64,000 nucleotides of DNA from Cervus elaphus. Its lineage: Eukaryota > Chordata > Mammalia > Artiodactyla > Cervidae. Below the pieces are notes generated by a model. It was given only the letters and a program-made list of their open reading frames with translations, was not told the origin of the DNA and searched no databases. Both the position numbers and the translations under genes were made by a program. Location: positions 99,645,152 to 99,709,151 of the forward strand of contig NC_057832.1 of the NCBI RefSeq assembly GCF_910594005.1, written 5' to 3'. Positions 8,831 to 20,223 of the stretch are shown in pieces (positions within the stretch are counted from its first letter, which is position 1; each line of letters opens with the position of its first letter).

Positions 8831-11550
8831 CAAGGAGGAGGGCGCAGGGTCCTTTTGTACTCAGAAATAAGGAGCGACATTGTGTTTTCTTCGCTAGCTA
8901 AGATGCTGCGGGTGGAGGGGCCTCGGTTCTTTCTGTGCGTGGGGTGTTGGTCCCCAGGGGGAGGGATAGGGGGAGTGGCGCTACCCCGGGAAGGGACCAG
9001 ACCTCTGACACTGGGAAGACAGGAGCTCTGGATGGCCTTGTGCATGGGTATTATCCCACAACCCCAGCCTTGCGGGGAACTCAAGGGTTTGCCCTTGCAT
9101 GTTAGCCGCTGAACTGGGCCATGATGTCCACCTGTTGTGCCGTTACTGTTGGTTCTAAACTTTCGACAGTCCATCTGACTGTGCCCATCAGAACTTGAAG
9201 TTGTTTAAAAATTTTAATATTTTTAGGGCTTCAAATAATAACTGGTCCAGCCAGTTGGAGGAGCTGTTGCCTGGTCTCCATCCCTTCTTAAGCATTAGAT
9301 TAGAATATATTAATTGCTTGTTTTACTGCTGATGTCAATTGTGCTTAACTCTTTCTGTGGTCAGAGTAAAATTCACATTTTCTTAATTGTGTAGAAACAG
9401 GGTATTGGAAACTCTTACGGTGAAAGGTAGTGTGAGTGAGACTGTCAGCTCCGACAGTGCTCTGCAAGAGAATGGGTATGCACATCTCACACCTTTTGTT
9501 GCAGGTTATCATCTGCTGTCACAGTGATCCTTTCCCCATTTCACCTTTCGCCAGTTTTTTAAAAAATTCCCTTTCCTTTGGCCTTGAACAGTAAGTTACT
9601 GGATTGTTCCTCACTCAAGGGAGGTGGGGGCGAGGGCTGGGAGATGCTAGGATTTTTTTCTTCCCGTAAGTCAGTAGTAGCCTGACTCCCTAGAATTGTG
9701 TTTGAAAGTTCTTGATGTGTTATTTCATAGTGAAAATATGACTAGCCCTTATCTGTGCATCCAAGTGAGATTTCCATATTTTATGAGCGCTGAAGCAAAC
9801 ATGCGGTTATCGAATGTAATGTAGTATACTTAATCTTAACTTGGGTCCAGAACTGTATGCAGAATTCTTTTGCAGGACCTTTTTTTCCCCTTCGGACAGG
9901 AGTTAGATGTGCCTTTCAACAGGGTCCATCAGATCCACCACTGTTTACTTTCTTTTGGTTCATCCTTATTCGAGGTCCTTTGATTCAGTGCACGCCTTCC
10001 TCCTCCCCCCGTCTCAGACTCAGCATACACGAGGAAGATGATTTTTTGCTTGGAAGTCATAATCATATTCTCATTTAGCCGGGGGAAAAGATTTCTTATT
10101 CCCAAGCCAGGAGTTTTCTTAACCAGGTTTTAAGCAAATTCAGCTCCTGGATTTAGGGAAATATCTCTAGGTGTAGGAGATATTGAGGGCCCTTGTCTAA
10201 ATGTAGAGGGAATTAAAGGAGAAGGAATTTCAGGTTTCCCTCCCAATTCTTATGTATTCCAATGGAACCCAAAATGGCAGGGTTTTTTTTTTTTTTTTTT
10301 TTTAATTAAATCACAATTATGTATCCATCTCTAATTTTGTTAGGTAGCTGAAGACCAACTTCCTAGGATATGAGTTTGCATTGCATCATAGGTTCAAGCA
10401 GACTTTCTTCAAGAAGTATTTTATGTGAAATTATAGGAAGTGGATGACTTTTAAGGGAAATTAAGCTCCTTATAGTCTGGGGTTAAATTTTTTATAACTC
10501 TTTCCTTATATGTAATAAGGCATTCAATCAGTCTTAGTTGGGGAATGATAATAATACGAGGAACCATAATTATTGAAATTAAATTTTTTTTCACAAGTAT
10601 TTGAACAGGCATGTTGGTTTCTGGAAGGACTAAGCTGTCAGCCTTTAGAAGCACACCCTCCAGTCTCTGGGGAACCGGAAGTTATTGCATATATTCAGCT
10701 TCTGTCAGATATCTTTAGGCAAGCTCAATCCTTCATGCTGCAGTGGGCTCTTTCATCCACTCAGTGCCCCTCTGAAAAGTTGGAGGATAAAGGGGAAGCT
10801 CTGTGGATTGTTGAGTCGCAGAAGTGTCTAATCTCCAGAGTTTCCACGTACTCTCTGTAGGGCTGTAATTAATTCAAGAAATTTGATGTTCGAGTTTAGA
10901 TGTTTATATGTGACTAAGTGTGATGTTTATTAATATGTTTGTATATATATAGTATTTGGAAAATCATTCTTACCGAAGGATACCAATCTTTGGTTTTATA
11001 AAAAACATGTCAGAAAATGCTTTACACCAAAGTACCTTTTCTCTGTGCTCTTTCATGTTTTCCTTGAGAGCTGAAGCTAGTGTTTTCAGCCTGAGCTTAC
11101 CCAAATATTATTTTTCATGAATGCTTAGTAAAACAGCAATGGAGAAGAAACCCACTTGTTAAGTTTATTTTAGAAACATTTTATTTAGACGAGTCCAATC
11201 AGTATTTTTTTAGGCTCTGGATACATGTTAATTTTTGAGCATTATGTATCATATAGTTCCTTCCTTATTGACTCCGTGGTGGACTATCTACTTTCTTGGC
11301 TTTTCAGGTAGTACTTTTACCCAGCAGTATTTGACTAAGGAGGTCAGGCTGGAAGAGAAAGAGTAAAGGAGGTGAAACAAATCAGTTTCAGGTGTTCCCA
11401 GAAGATTATAACCACATTGAGCTATTGGAAGCTTTTACTCCTGGAGCAGCAAGAATGCTTTGTCTGAAGTTATTGTGATGTAATATGGAGAAAACTTAGA
11501 AAATGAACAGAATTTATAATTGCTCAAGAAAAAATAGGTGGATTATATAT
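8831..11550. other. Proximal intron 1, mostly featureless
   Basis: No retroelement is evident until the microsatellite at 11559. It has only short T runs (10283-10303). Low repeat density next to a promoter is common for housekeeping genes and may hide regulatory sequence, but I can point to no specific site. Confidence 0.4.
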
Positions 11551-11558
11551 ACCTTGCT

Positions 11559-11573
11559 GTATATATATGTATT

Positions 11574-11609
<36 letters not shown>

Positions 11610-11615
11610 TATATA
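11559..11615. repeat. (TA)n(CA)n microsatellite
   Basis: Alternating purine-pyrimidine run of TA repeats followed by about nine CA units and more TA. Likely length-polymorphic. Confidence 0.95.
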
Positions 11616-11803
11616 TTTTTTTCCTGCAGTGTGGTTCATAATTAAGCTAAAATGTTTCAATCCTGCTCAGAGCCGTTTAATTACTGAACCTTCAAAAATG
11701 TTTCATGATGTGGTCTTTAGTCCTAAAATGTGAACATTTATATGAACTGAAGAAAAGTCAGAAATACAACTTCATAAAGATATTCTAGTATATTTTTAAA
11801 AGA

Positions 11804-11816
11804 CCCCCCCCCCCCC
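11804..11816. repeat. C13 homopolymer
   Basis: Thirteen consecutive C between AGA and ATAAAAAAGG. Confidence 0.95.
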
Positions 11817-12245
11817 ATAAAAAAGGCAAAACAAAACTAGGGGGCACTTAAGGCAGGCCTACTACATTGTGATCCTTTGAGGTCAGTCTGTATTTTATCA
11901 ACAGCAGTCATTTAGAAAATAAACCGACCATAAGGAATCTTCTCCAGAATTCCACCTTGATAACCTTCCTTATCAAACTGCTTCTGAGCCATTAGATAAT
12001 TTCTGAGGAAGCCATGCCTAGTAAGGGAGGAGTGTGTGTGTGTTGAGGGAGAGAAGGTAGGGAGGAGGGCGGAAAAGGTAGATGAAACTGGTAAAAGAAT
12101 CTGGTTTTATTCATTGGATGATCACTGAAATTTTGGAGATGTATTTTTAAAAGAAGCTAAAAGAGCTACTTTTGTATGGGTCATCATTTTGATGATATAC
12201 ATGACTTGGTGTCTACTGTTTGCAGTGTATTATTTAGTATATCAG

Positions 12246-12270
12246 GCTTCCCTGGTAGTTCAGACAGTAA
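12246..12270 (+). mobile_element. Micro-SINE: 25-bp Bov-tA head only
   Basis: Only GCTTCCCTGGTAGTTCAG plus ACAGTAA, the first part of the tRNA-like head, is present. A perfect 10-bp duplication AGTATATCAG flanks it at 12236-12245 and 12271-12280. The insert is therefore complete at this size and is not the ruin of a longer copy. Confidence 0.75.
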
Positions 12271-12668
12271 AGTATATCAGTATAGTATTCACATTTGTTC
12301 ATGTATGCTGATTTCTGTGGTTACAAATATGAAAAGTTTGGCTGACAGTTTAAGTGGAAATTTTCTTCAGAACTCTTCAATGGTGCATGTTGGATAAACT
12401 ATGCCAAGCCTTTTTTAGAATCATGAAGAATGAACTTTTTGTGCTTAAATATTAAGACCATTTTTTAAAAGGAGCTTATATTTACTGTTGGTAATTGTAA
12501 AGTCTTAGCTTTTTAGAACTTGGAGAGTGTGTTTCATTGCTGCCACTGAATGCTAATGTGGTTAGGCTGACAGCTAAACCTATAGAAGACAAGAGGAAGT
12601 GGGGAAATATCCCCATGAAATATTGCTTAAAAACTAAGCAGTGGACTTGAAGTGGAGAGCTAGGGACT

Positions 12669-12974
12669 CAGTTCAGTTCAGTCTCTCAGTCATGTCCGGC
12701 TCTTTGCGACCCCATGGACTGCAGCATGCCAGGCTTCCCTGTCCATCACCAACTCCTGGAGCCTACTCAAACTCATGTCCATTGCATCGGTTTGCCATCC
12801 AACCATCTCATCCTCTGTCGTCCCCTTCTCCTTCCACTTTCAATCTTTCCCAGCATCAGGGTCTTCTAATGAGTCAGTTCCTCACATCAGGTGGACAAAG
12901 TATTGGAGTTTCAGCTTCAGCATCAGTCCTTACAGTGAATATTCAGGACTGATTTCCTTTAGGGTTGACTGGTT
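12669..12974 (-). mobile_element. BovB 3'-end fragment
   Basis: About 306 bp of the BovB 3' end, beginning at the CAGTTCAGTTCAGT tail. Perfect 10-bp duplication GCTAGGGACT at 12659-12668 and 12975-12984. Confidence 0.92.
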
Positions 12975-13084
12975 GCTAGGGACTAGGGGACTTAATTTGA
13001 TTTATGCTGAAAAGAGAATGAGGCGTCCCCTCTACTGAGAAATAACCTTAAGTGTGTCCTCACTCTGGAGTTTTGCCATTCATT

Positions 13085-14030
13085 CACCAGGTAGCATTTA
13101 AATATATACTATACTCCAGACATGTTCTAGATGCAAGAGGAATGAATAAATCATGGGCTTTGTCTATAGGAAAGAAAGATAAGGGTTTAACTAACTATAA
13201 TACAACTTGTTGAGCACTAAAATGAGGAAAGAGTGGTGTGGGATTATAGAAGAAGGGAGGGATTTCTGGGGGAAGGGATGAGTGATACAGGGAGATTAAG
13301 TGAGATTAGGGAAGACTTTTCATGTAGTGGGTGTTTTAAGTATTGGGTTGGCCAAAAAGTTTGTTTGGGCTTCTCTGTACCATCTTAACAGAAAGACCTG
13401 AACGAATTTCCTGGCTAACCCATTGGGACTTTGAAGGATGAGTAGCTGCTTTACTAAGGAAAAAGAAGAGGCTAGAGGAAGGGCATTGATAGTCTGATTT
13501 GAGAAACACCAAGTAGATTTTGCTGTACTTGGGGAAGTACTGGAAAATGAAGCTGGTGAGATTGTGGCCTGATTAGGAAGAACATGGAGTTACAGACTAT
13601 AGTTGGCTAATGGATGATGATGATGCCTTTAATAAGGTAAGGGATGTATAGGGAGTAGAAAGTTTGAGGATGAAGGTAAACAGGGCATGATGCTAGGGTG
13701 GGGATCAAGATAATGTCGAATATTAGTTAGGTACCTGACCATTTGGACTTTAGATCAAGGGAAAATTGCGGGGGGCGGGGGGGGGTCTGTCAGGAGCTTT
13801 GTATTCATGAGCATAATGTGATGTAAAAACTGCCAAAGAGTATAGTATCAAGAGGGAGGAAACGACTAAGGGCAGCCCTGGGTAGCATCCATATCTGAAG
13901 GTCAAGTGGAAGAACAGAGGCCTGTAAGGGAGGTTGAAAACCAATGCCTGAAGAGAGAAGGTAAATGGTATAGTGTTGAAGAAACTGAGGATAGGGATTA
14001 AGGGAATTTTAACAGGGTATAGCAATGTGA
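13085..14030 (+). mobile_element. L2 LINE remnant, interrupted by a mariner
   Basis: L2-like, purine-rich, order-preserved but diverged sequence on both sides of the 84-bp mariner insert at 13341-13424. A G-rich slip (13769-13787) lies inside. Confidence 0.5.
13341..13424. mobile_element. Mariner-derived MITE
   Basis: It starts TATTGGGTTGGCCAAAAAGT and ends with the inverted partner AACGAATTTCCTGGCTAACC-CAT. The ~24-bp termini pair imperfectly and the transposase interior is deleted. The terminus matches the bovine Mar1-type family, as far as I can judge by memory. Confidence 0.85.
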
Positions 14031-14957
14031 GGAATACTGCAGAGCTCCTCGGGATAAAAACTGGATTTTATCAGGATATGTTTATGTGTGTGTATGTATG
14101 TATTATTTTGTCATGAATCATGATAACTAAACAGATTTATAGAGTCTTATTGAATATAGAGGTAGAGCCTTAAAACTCAAGTTAATATTAATGGATGACT
14201 GGTGTTTAGAAATAGGTCCTGTTATTCAGGGGAGTTACAGCATTAAAAACTTTGGGAGAGGACTTAAATTTTAACAATTAGAGTTTATGTATTTGAGTAT
14301 ATATAGTGTGGCATATTTTAACTTATCTCTTAAAACACATTCCTTTAGAAGGGTTTTGAGGTTTTATGATATTTATACGATACAGGTAGGGGGTTTTAAC
14401 TTGGGTTTTATAATTCTGGGGTTCATGGATATATTTTGGCTATGAGATTCTGGGTCTTGAGATTGTTTGAAAATTACTCTGTGGGCCTATGTGATTTTTC
14501 TGCGAAGAGGGTCCTTAATTTTTATAAGATTCTCAAAGGGTTCTTGACACAGAAAAGTTAAGGGCCTTTGTGGCCCTTGGTAATGTAAATGTTGGCTGTG
14601 TTAGTTGGCTGAAATCAGTTATCCTGACTGGGCTAGATCAAGCAAGGGAAAGAAATTTTGAGTAGGTGTTTGGGGTGAGGAACTTTGGGAAGATGGAAGG
14701 TACCTTTTGGAGAGAAGAGTAGGAGCGCCAGAAGGAAGGTGGGAGGAATGCCAAAGCAAAGCTTAACCAGCTTTAGAATTTTGTCAAGTCATCTGAATTC
14801 CTTGCTTTTTTATATTCCAGAATTTGCACTTGTACTGTATATGACTATTCATGTACTCTATACAATAGGCTTTGTGGGAGGATCAAATTACTATTGTTTT
14901 AAAGAGAAAGTGAATTTTGAAAGAAAGCTAAGTACATTAGGTTACAATCAAACTCAT

Positions 14958-15050
14958 TTTTTAAATTTTAATCTTTATTTTACATTGGGGTAGTTGATCC
15001 ATAACATTGTGTTAGTCTCAGGCATACAGCAAAGTCAAATTCCTTTGTAA
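14958..15050 (-). mobile_element. L1 3'-end fragment
   Basis: Minus-strand L1 tail: TTTTATTTTACATTGGGG, then TTAGTCTCAGGCATACAGCA. About 90 bp only. Confidence 0.7.
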
Positions 15051-15081
15051 GGTTGCTTATCTGCACTTTAGAAAACTTCTA

Positions 15082-15132
15082 AAATACACATATAAATATA
15101 TTCTTTACTGTCTGAGCCACCAGAGAAGTCCA
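15082..15132 (-). mobile_element. Micro-SINE: tRNA-like head with AT tail
   Basis: On the minus strand the insert reads GGACTTCTCTGGTGGCTCAG-ACAGTAAAGAAT, then an AT-rich tail of about 20 nt. A perfect 13-bp duplication TAGAAAACTTCTA flanks it at 15069-15081 and 15133-15145. The Bov-A body is absent. It stops at the same head position as the 12246-12270 insert. Confidence 0.78.
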
Positions 15133-15145
15133 TAGAAAACTTCTA

Positions 15146-15924
15146 CAATGTACACGATTCAATCTGGTGATCTGTGACAGACATTTATTCTCTCCTTGCT
15201 TAATTTTTCTGACTGTGAAGTGAAAATACCATTGGCTTGTGTTATAGAGTCTGTATGAAATATGACAATTTAGAAATGTTTTAAAATCTAAGATGATATA
15301 ATGGTAACAAATTGCCAGTGTCCATGTTTCTTAAATCATTGATAAAATGCAGAAATTTAAGCAGATTATTTAATAATGTTTCATACCAGAATTTTACTTG
15401 GCTCCCAAAATATTTCATTCTGAAGTTTTAGATAATTGATAATTTTTACTTTCTTCTTCTAATCTTTGGATCTTTGAAATTAGATTAGGAGGCAGTTTTG
15501 TCAGCTAGGCCCTGGATTCTAGTCAGTGATCTCCAACTTTTGTTGTCACCCTTACAAGTAAGTTTTGAGCTCACATTCTGAAAAGCATTTATTTATAGAT
15601 GGTATTCCTGTTATTGTACTAATATATCTGTGTGCATTATAAAATATGTAGAAGGTAAACATTTTAAAAGGATCAGGTAAAAATTGTCTTACTAATTGAT
15701 TTAATGGTGGTTCAGTAATTTGTGAGCTTGATTTGCTTGTTTTTGTAAATATATTTGCCTATAACTCATGTTTTTTTCTGTAATTAATGCCAGTTGGCAG
15801 TTGTATAGGATACCCTGTAAAAATATTGGTAAATGTAAGAACACATGAATAAACATGTTGGATAATCTTAAGAAAATTTGTGTTATGCAACTTGCAGTTG
15901 GGCTTGTGTTTGTGGATTATCTTT
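15146..15924. other. Intron 1 stretch without recognised feature
   Basis: AT-rich; no repeat family or conserved-looking motif stands out. Confidence 0.4.
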
Positions 15925-16226
15925 GAAAGTGTAAGTCGCTCAAGTTGTGTCCGATTCTTTGTCCCATAGTCCATGGAATTCTCCAGGTCAGAATACTGGA
16001 GTGGGTAGCCTTTCCCTTCTGCAGGGGATCTTCCCAACCCAGGGATCAGACCCAGGTCTCCCACATTGCAGGTGGATTCTTTACCAGCTGGGCCACCATG
16101 GAAGCCCAAGAATACTGGAGTGGGTAGCCTATCCCTTCTCCACTGGATCTTCCCGACCCAGGAATTGAACCGGGGTCTCCTGCATTCCAGGTGGATTCTT
16201 TACCAACTGAACTATCAGGGAAGCCC
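15925..16226 (-). mobile_element. Tandem Bov-tA SINE (two tRNA-like heads)
   Basis: On the minus strand the order is head, partial Bov-A, second head, full Bov-A tail. The junction is at about 16100-16110 (GGCTTCCATGGTGGCCCAGC following AGTATTCTT). This matches the known composite Bov-tA3 layout. Confidence 0.88.
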
Positions 16227-16328
16227 TTTGTCTCATTAAACAATTGTTAAGTAAAATTTTCAATAGTAGATCTTTCACATAATAATCACAAATGAAAGAG
16301 TCAGTTTGCTACATAAAAACACCATCAT

Positions 16329-16532
16329 GTGTGTGTTACTTGCTCAGTCGTGTCCGACTCTCTGCAACCCCATGGACTCTAGCGTGACATGTTCCTCTGT
16401 CCATGAAATTCTCCAGGCAAGAATACCGGAGTGGGGGTGCCATTTTCTTCTCCATGGGATCTTCCCGACCCAGGGATTGAACCTGGATCTCCTTCATTGC
16501 AGGCAGATGCTTTACCGTCTGAGCTACTCTTA
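16329..16532 (-). mobile_element. Bov-tA SINE
   Basis: Single-head minus-strand copy ending at TACCGTCTGAGCTACTCTTA; the usual GGAAGCCC head end is mutated. Confidence 0.85.
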
Positions 16533-16664
16533 AGGTCTTTTGATCCTATACTGGATTTAGAAACCAAGTCTGAAGAAATAATTTCAGTATCACCAGTTTT
16601 GTGATTGTTAACATTTTTGTTTTCTGTAATTCTTTTTTTTTTTTTTCTTCTTTTTTTTTCTTTT

Positions 16665-16771
16665 AAAAATATGGAACGCTTCACGAATTTGCGTGTCATC
16701 CTTGCGCAGGGGCCATGCTAATCTTCTCTGTATCGTTCCAATCTTAGTATATGTGCTGCCGAAGCGAGCAC
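16665..16771 (-). pseudogene. U6 snRNA retrocopy, full length
   Basis: The minus strand reads GTGCTCGCTTCGGCAGCACA through to GAAGCGTTCCATATTTTT, 107 nt, essentially the whole U6 spliceosomal RNA. I see one clear change from the usual sequence (ACTAAGATTGG instead of ACTAAAATTGG). It is followed by an A-rich tail (T/C-rich on +, 16631-16664) and flanked by an 11-bp duplication CTGTAATTCTT at 16624-16634 and 16771-16781. Those are marks of LINE-mediated retroposition. No convincing TATA box lies about 25-30 bp upstream, so a functional polymerase III U6 gene is unlikely. Confidence 0.93.
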
Positions 16772-16781
16772 TGTAATTCTT

Positions 16782-17971
16782 AATCTCTGTATTTTGAAAG
16801 TTTCTTTACATTGAAAATGTATAATTTTTGTAGTGAAAATTTTTAGAAAAGAAACAAAGCAGTCAAATCAATGGTTATCTTTGATTTATGAGCATACATG
16901 CTCATAATGAAAATGCATTAATTTTTATAATTAGAAAAAATAAAAAGTATGATTATGGCCATAATATAATTATGGCCGTAGGGAGTCACTAACAGATTTT
17001 GGGCGCACAAGTCATTTATTCTCACTAGGCCTATTTCCCCATTTGAAAAATGAAGAGTACAGAAATGGTAAAGTTTCTTACTAAATAAAAAGTTCCTTCT
17101 AAAATTATTTCTGAGTTGTGTTATGACATGTTAAGAAATATATTTTCTTTGTGTAAAAAGTATGTAAATATGTTCATTGTAGCAAAGAGAAAAAATTTTA
17201 AAATAATTGTAAATAAACAATTTACAATCGTTTACATAGATATTTAACAATATTTTAATTATATGGTTTTAGATATTTTCTAAGTATACATGTGTGTACT
17301 TGCATGTACACACACACTGTTCTTATATGTACTGTATGATAACATGAAATAGTATTCTGTATACTGTCTTGAGCCAGAAATGTCTAAGGATGTTTGGTTT
17401 GTCGGTTTTTGCCTTGGAACATTCTTAATGGAACAGTTATTAAATCCATTTCAACGAAATATAAACGACATTGAAAGTTTCTATCCAAATACAAATTTGT
17501 CCAGGAATGCTTACTGCCTTTTTCACTCTCTGTGTGGTTTTGCTGAGGTAAGGGTAACTTGGAGTAAGAATGGAAGGGCTTGCCTGTGAATGCTTACATA
17601 GTGAAGAATGAAAGCTAAATCCTGGGTTAACCTCAATTTCATTCACATATTAACTTGCTTTTTCTCCACTCTGTCCTCACAGTTCCTGAGCCAGGATTCC
17701 TATTTATAGATAGTTTCTGGTTTGTGTCAATGTTGCTAGTCTTTTATTTTGCCCTGGGGCCTTCTGAGTTGTTATATTCCCATTGAGAATGAGTTGATAC
17801 TAGTAGCAGCAATCATTTAATACAGAAGTGTTAAAAATGCTTATTTTTTTTAAAACATTATCTGTGGAAAGTTCAAAAGATTTTATGTACGTAAGATATA
17901 AATATATGTGTTTATAAATATAAAATGCTGTGTAGTCTAATTCATGCTCTGTCTCAAATAAGTATGTGATG
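16782..17971. other. Intron 1 stretch without recognised feature
   Basis: AT-rich. The only pattern is a short direct repeat ATTATGGCC (about 16942-16978) around an AT palindrome. Confidence 0.4.
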
Positions 17972-17983
17972 TATATAATTCTG

Positions 17984-18190
17984 TGGTCATCGTTGCTCAG
18001 TTGTGTCCGACTCTTTGTGACCCCACGGACTGTAGCCTACGAGGCTTCTCCATCCGTGGGATTTTACAGGCAGGGGTACTGGAGTGGGTTGCCATTTCCT
18101 TCTCCAGTTGATCTTCCCAACCCAGGGATTGAACCCGGGTCTCCTGTGTTGCAGGCAGACGTTTTACCCTCTAAGCCGCCAGGGAAGCCC
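17984..18190 (-). mobile_element. Bov-tA SINE
   Basis: Minus-strand full copy with a 12-bp duplication TATATAATTCTG at 17972-17983 and 18196-18207. Confidence 0.92.
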
Positions 18191-18619
18191 GAATATATAT
18201 AATTCTGGTTTCATGTAAAGAATACTGACCTTTTCTCACTTTTCTTAAAGATTTTGTGTCATGGATTCTCTTTAGAAAAGTTAGTAATATAACCCAATTT
18301 TCTTGCCTACTCCTTTTAGTTCTGCTTTAGTCTCTCTGGAAGCTGGTTGGTTTGTCAGTTTGTTTGTTTATTCCTTAGTTATCACAATTAATATCTAAAG
18401 TTGTCTAGTCATTTTTCATTGAAGTATAGTATAAAACCTGTGGAAGTATATGTTGGAAGGAAAAAAGTCTGATTTGTTCATTCTTTTCCCTTCTACTTTG
18501 AAAATTAGAAACTTCTAGGAGGAAAACTTTATCATTTATACTTCACAATTAAGATGGTTAAATCAGTATCTTTCATACATAGGAGTAGGTGGACAATCTG
18601 GGAATAAGTACAGACTTTT

Positions 18620-18760
18620 GCCTTAAACTTTTTTTTTTTTCTTCAGTGTTTGTGTCCGAAAGATGTGAGAGCAGCGGCTAATTCTAACTTGAGAATCCAC
18701 CGAGATGGATTGTTTTCATGCCAAAGAGATTCATTTTGTAACTAGATGAGTGGTATATAT
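18620..18760 (+). other. Candidate alternative non-coding exon or conserved element in intron 1
   Basis: A run of 12 T followed by CTTCAG ends at 18646 and makes a strong splice-acceptor-like site. The following ~100 bp are not a recognised repeat and contain three CpGs (GTCCG, AGCGGC, CACCGAG) in a locally CpG-poor intron, which can mark constrained sequence. Possible donors are weak: GAT/GTGAGA near 18664, or GTAACT near 18738. It could be an alternative 5' UTR exon of NRF1, an enhancer fragment or chance. No coding potential is evident. Confidence 0.3.
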
Positions 18761-18989
18761 CCAGTGTACTTTAAATAGGTAATCTTTGGCTAGTATTAAT
18801 TTAGGGCCTTTGGTAAGGTAGTGGTTCTTATCTTTTAGGCTAGCACAGTTTTGAAATTCTATTTCTTAAAGAATAGTGATTATTTTATGACAATAATTGT
18901 TTTCCCTAAAAGATAAAATAACATGCAACTGTTCCATGTAAATATGTATGCTCAGGTTTGGCCTACCCACAGAGTGTAAGAACTCGACA

Positions 18990-19760
18990 TCCAGTGGCCT
19001 AATTGACATCTCTTGGGTACCTCAGATGCACTTCATCCCAAAATGAGATTCCCTTTTCAAACTTGGCCCTGTTCCATTCTTTCTTACCTCAGTGAAAGGT
19101 ATCACTATTTCATCTATTTTCCCAGAACAGAAACCTGGTCTTTTCATATTGTCAAATCGTGTTTAACTTTCTAAATAAGCTCAAATTGTCCTCTTCATTC
19201 CTACCATTACCACTTCCATTTGAGTAGTTGTTTGTTTTCTGGACTATTAAGATAACCTATAACTTAACTGGTCTACCTGCATCCACACTGGCTGAACACT
19301 AGTCCATTCTCCTGATTGCAGATAGAGTTAATCAAACTTTTCCAAATACACAGGTTTGGTCATGTCCCCCGTTTAGGATGAAGACAGAGCCCCTTAATGT
19401 GGCTGTACCTGCCTTTCAAACTCACTCTGTGTCAGACATGCTGCCCTAACCATTAGATCTTTCCTATTGCTGTTCCTTCTGCCTAGAAATCTTTTTCCTT
19501 CTCTCTGGTAAAAGCTTAAAAATTTTATTCAAGTCTCTACTCAAGCATCATTTCCTCAGGGAAATTTTACCAGATTTCCCTTATTTTTGTGCTTTTTCTT
19601 CACCATGTATGTCTATATATGTCATTTTACATTTGTTGGTTTGTTACTTGGTATATGTCTGTCCCTCCCACCAGATTGTAAGCTTTGTGAAAACAGACAT
19701 CATGTTGGTGTTCATCACAAACACGGTGCCTGACATATAGCTAACAGTATGTTTTTGCAT
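18990..19760 (-). mobile_element. L2 LINE remnant
   Basis: Pyrimidine-rich minus-strand L2 phrases, for example CAGATTGTAAGCTTTGTGAA and GGTGTTCATCACAAACACGG near the 3' end at 19675-19740. Confidence 0.55.
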
Positions 19761-20223
19761 GCCGTGTTTTGTATTTTCATCCTCAGCAACCCCAGTGTAG
19801 GATTTCTAGATTTTTTTTTTCTTTTTCTTTTTTATACCCTATTGTTGAGAAGCAGGAGACTAGATTCTACAGCTTTCCATTACTGATTTGATTGTGTGGG
19901 ATGTATTTCCAAGAATGTTGTATATTATATAGTTCTTTGTGAAAGAATTCTCTTTATAGGCTAAGTTTATACCAGGGAAGTAAAACCAGTTTTAATTCAG
20001 GCCACTTACTTAGAAAATGACTGAAGAAAAAGCTCATCAATTCAAATTGGTTTAACATATTATCTTGATATTGCTTGAGGCCTTTTCATGCTTGCTAAAT
20101 GAATTACTCATTTTGATTATATTGACAGCAGGGTGAGGTTATTTCAGGAGCCAGGTAGATAGTATAGGTCTAGTTGAGAGCTGGAAAATTCAAAAATAGA
20201 AGGGTTGTGGTAGCCGTAGTAGT

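Noticed and set aside
7808..8833. 341-residue open frame on the minus strand, and several others in the CpG island
   Set aside because: Stop codons are rare in very GC-rich DNA. The translation is low-complexity Arg/Pro/Gly/Ala, it overlaps the promoter and exon 1, and it has no recognisable domain.
10573..10860. 95-residue plus-strand frame in intron 1
   Set aside because: Ordinary composition, no family resemblance, no splice or promoter context. It fits a chance open frame.
16665..16771. Functional U6 gene
   Set aside because: An A-rich tail and target-site duplication show retroposition, and no TATA box is evident at the expected upstream distance.
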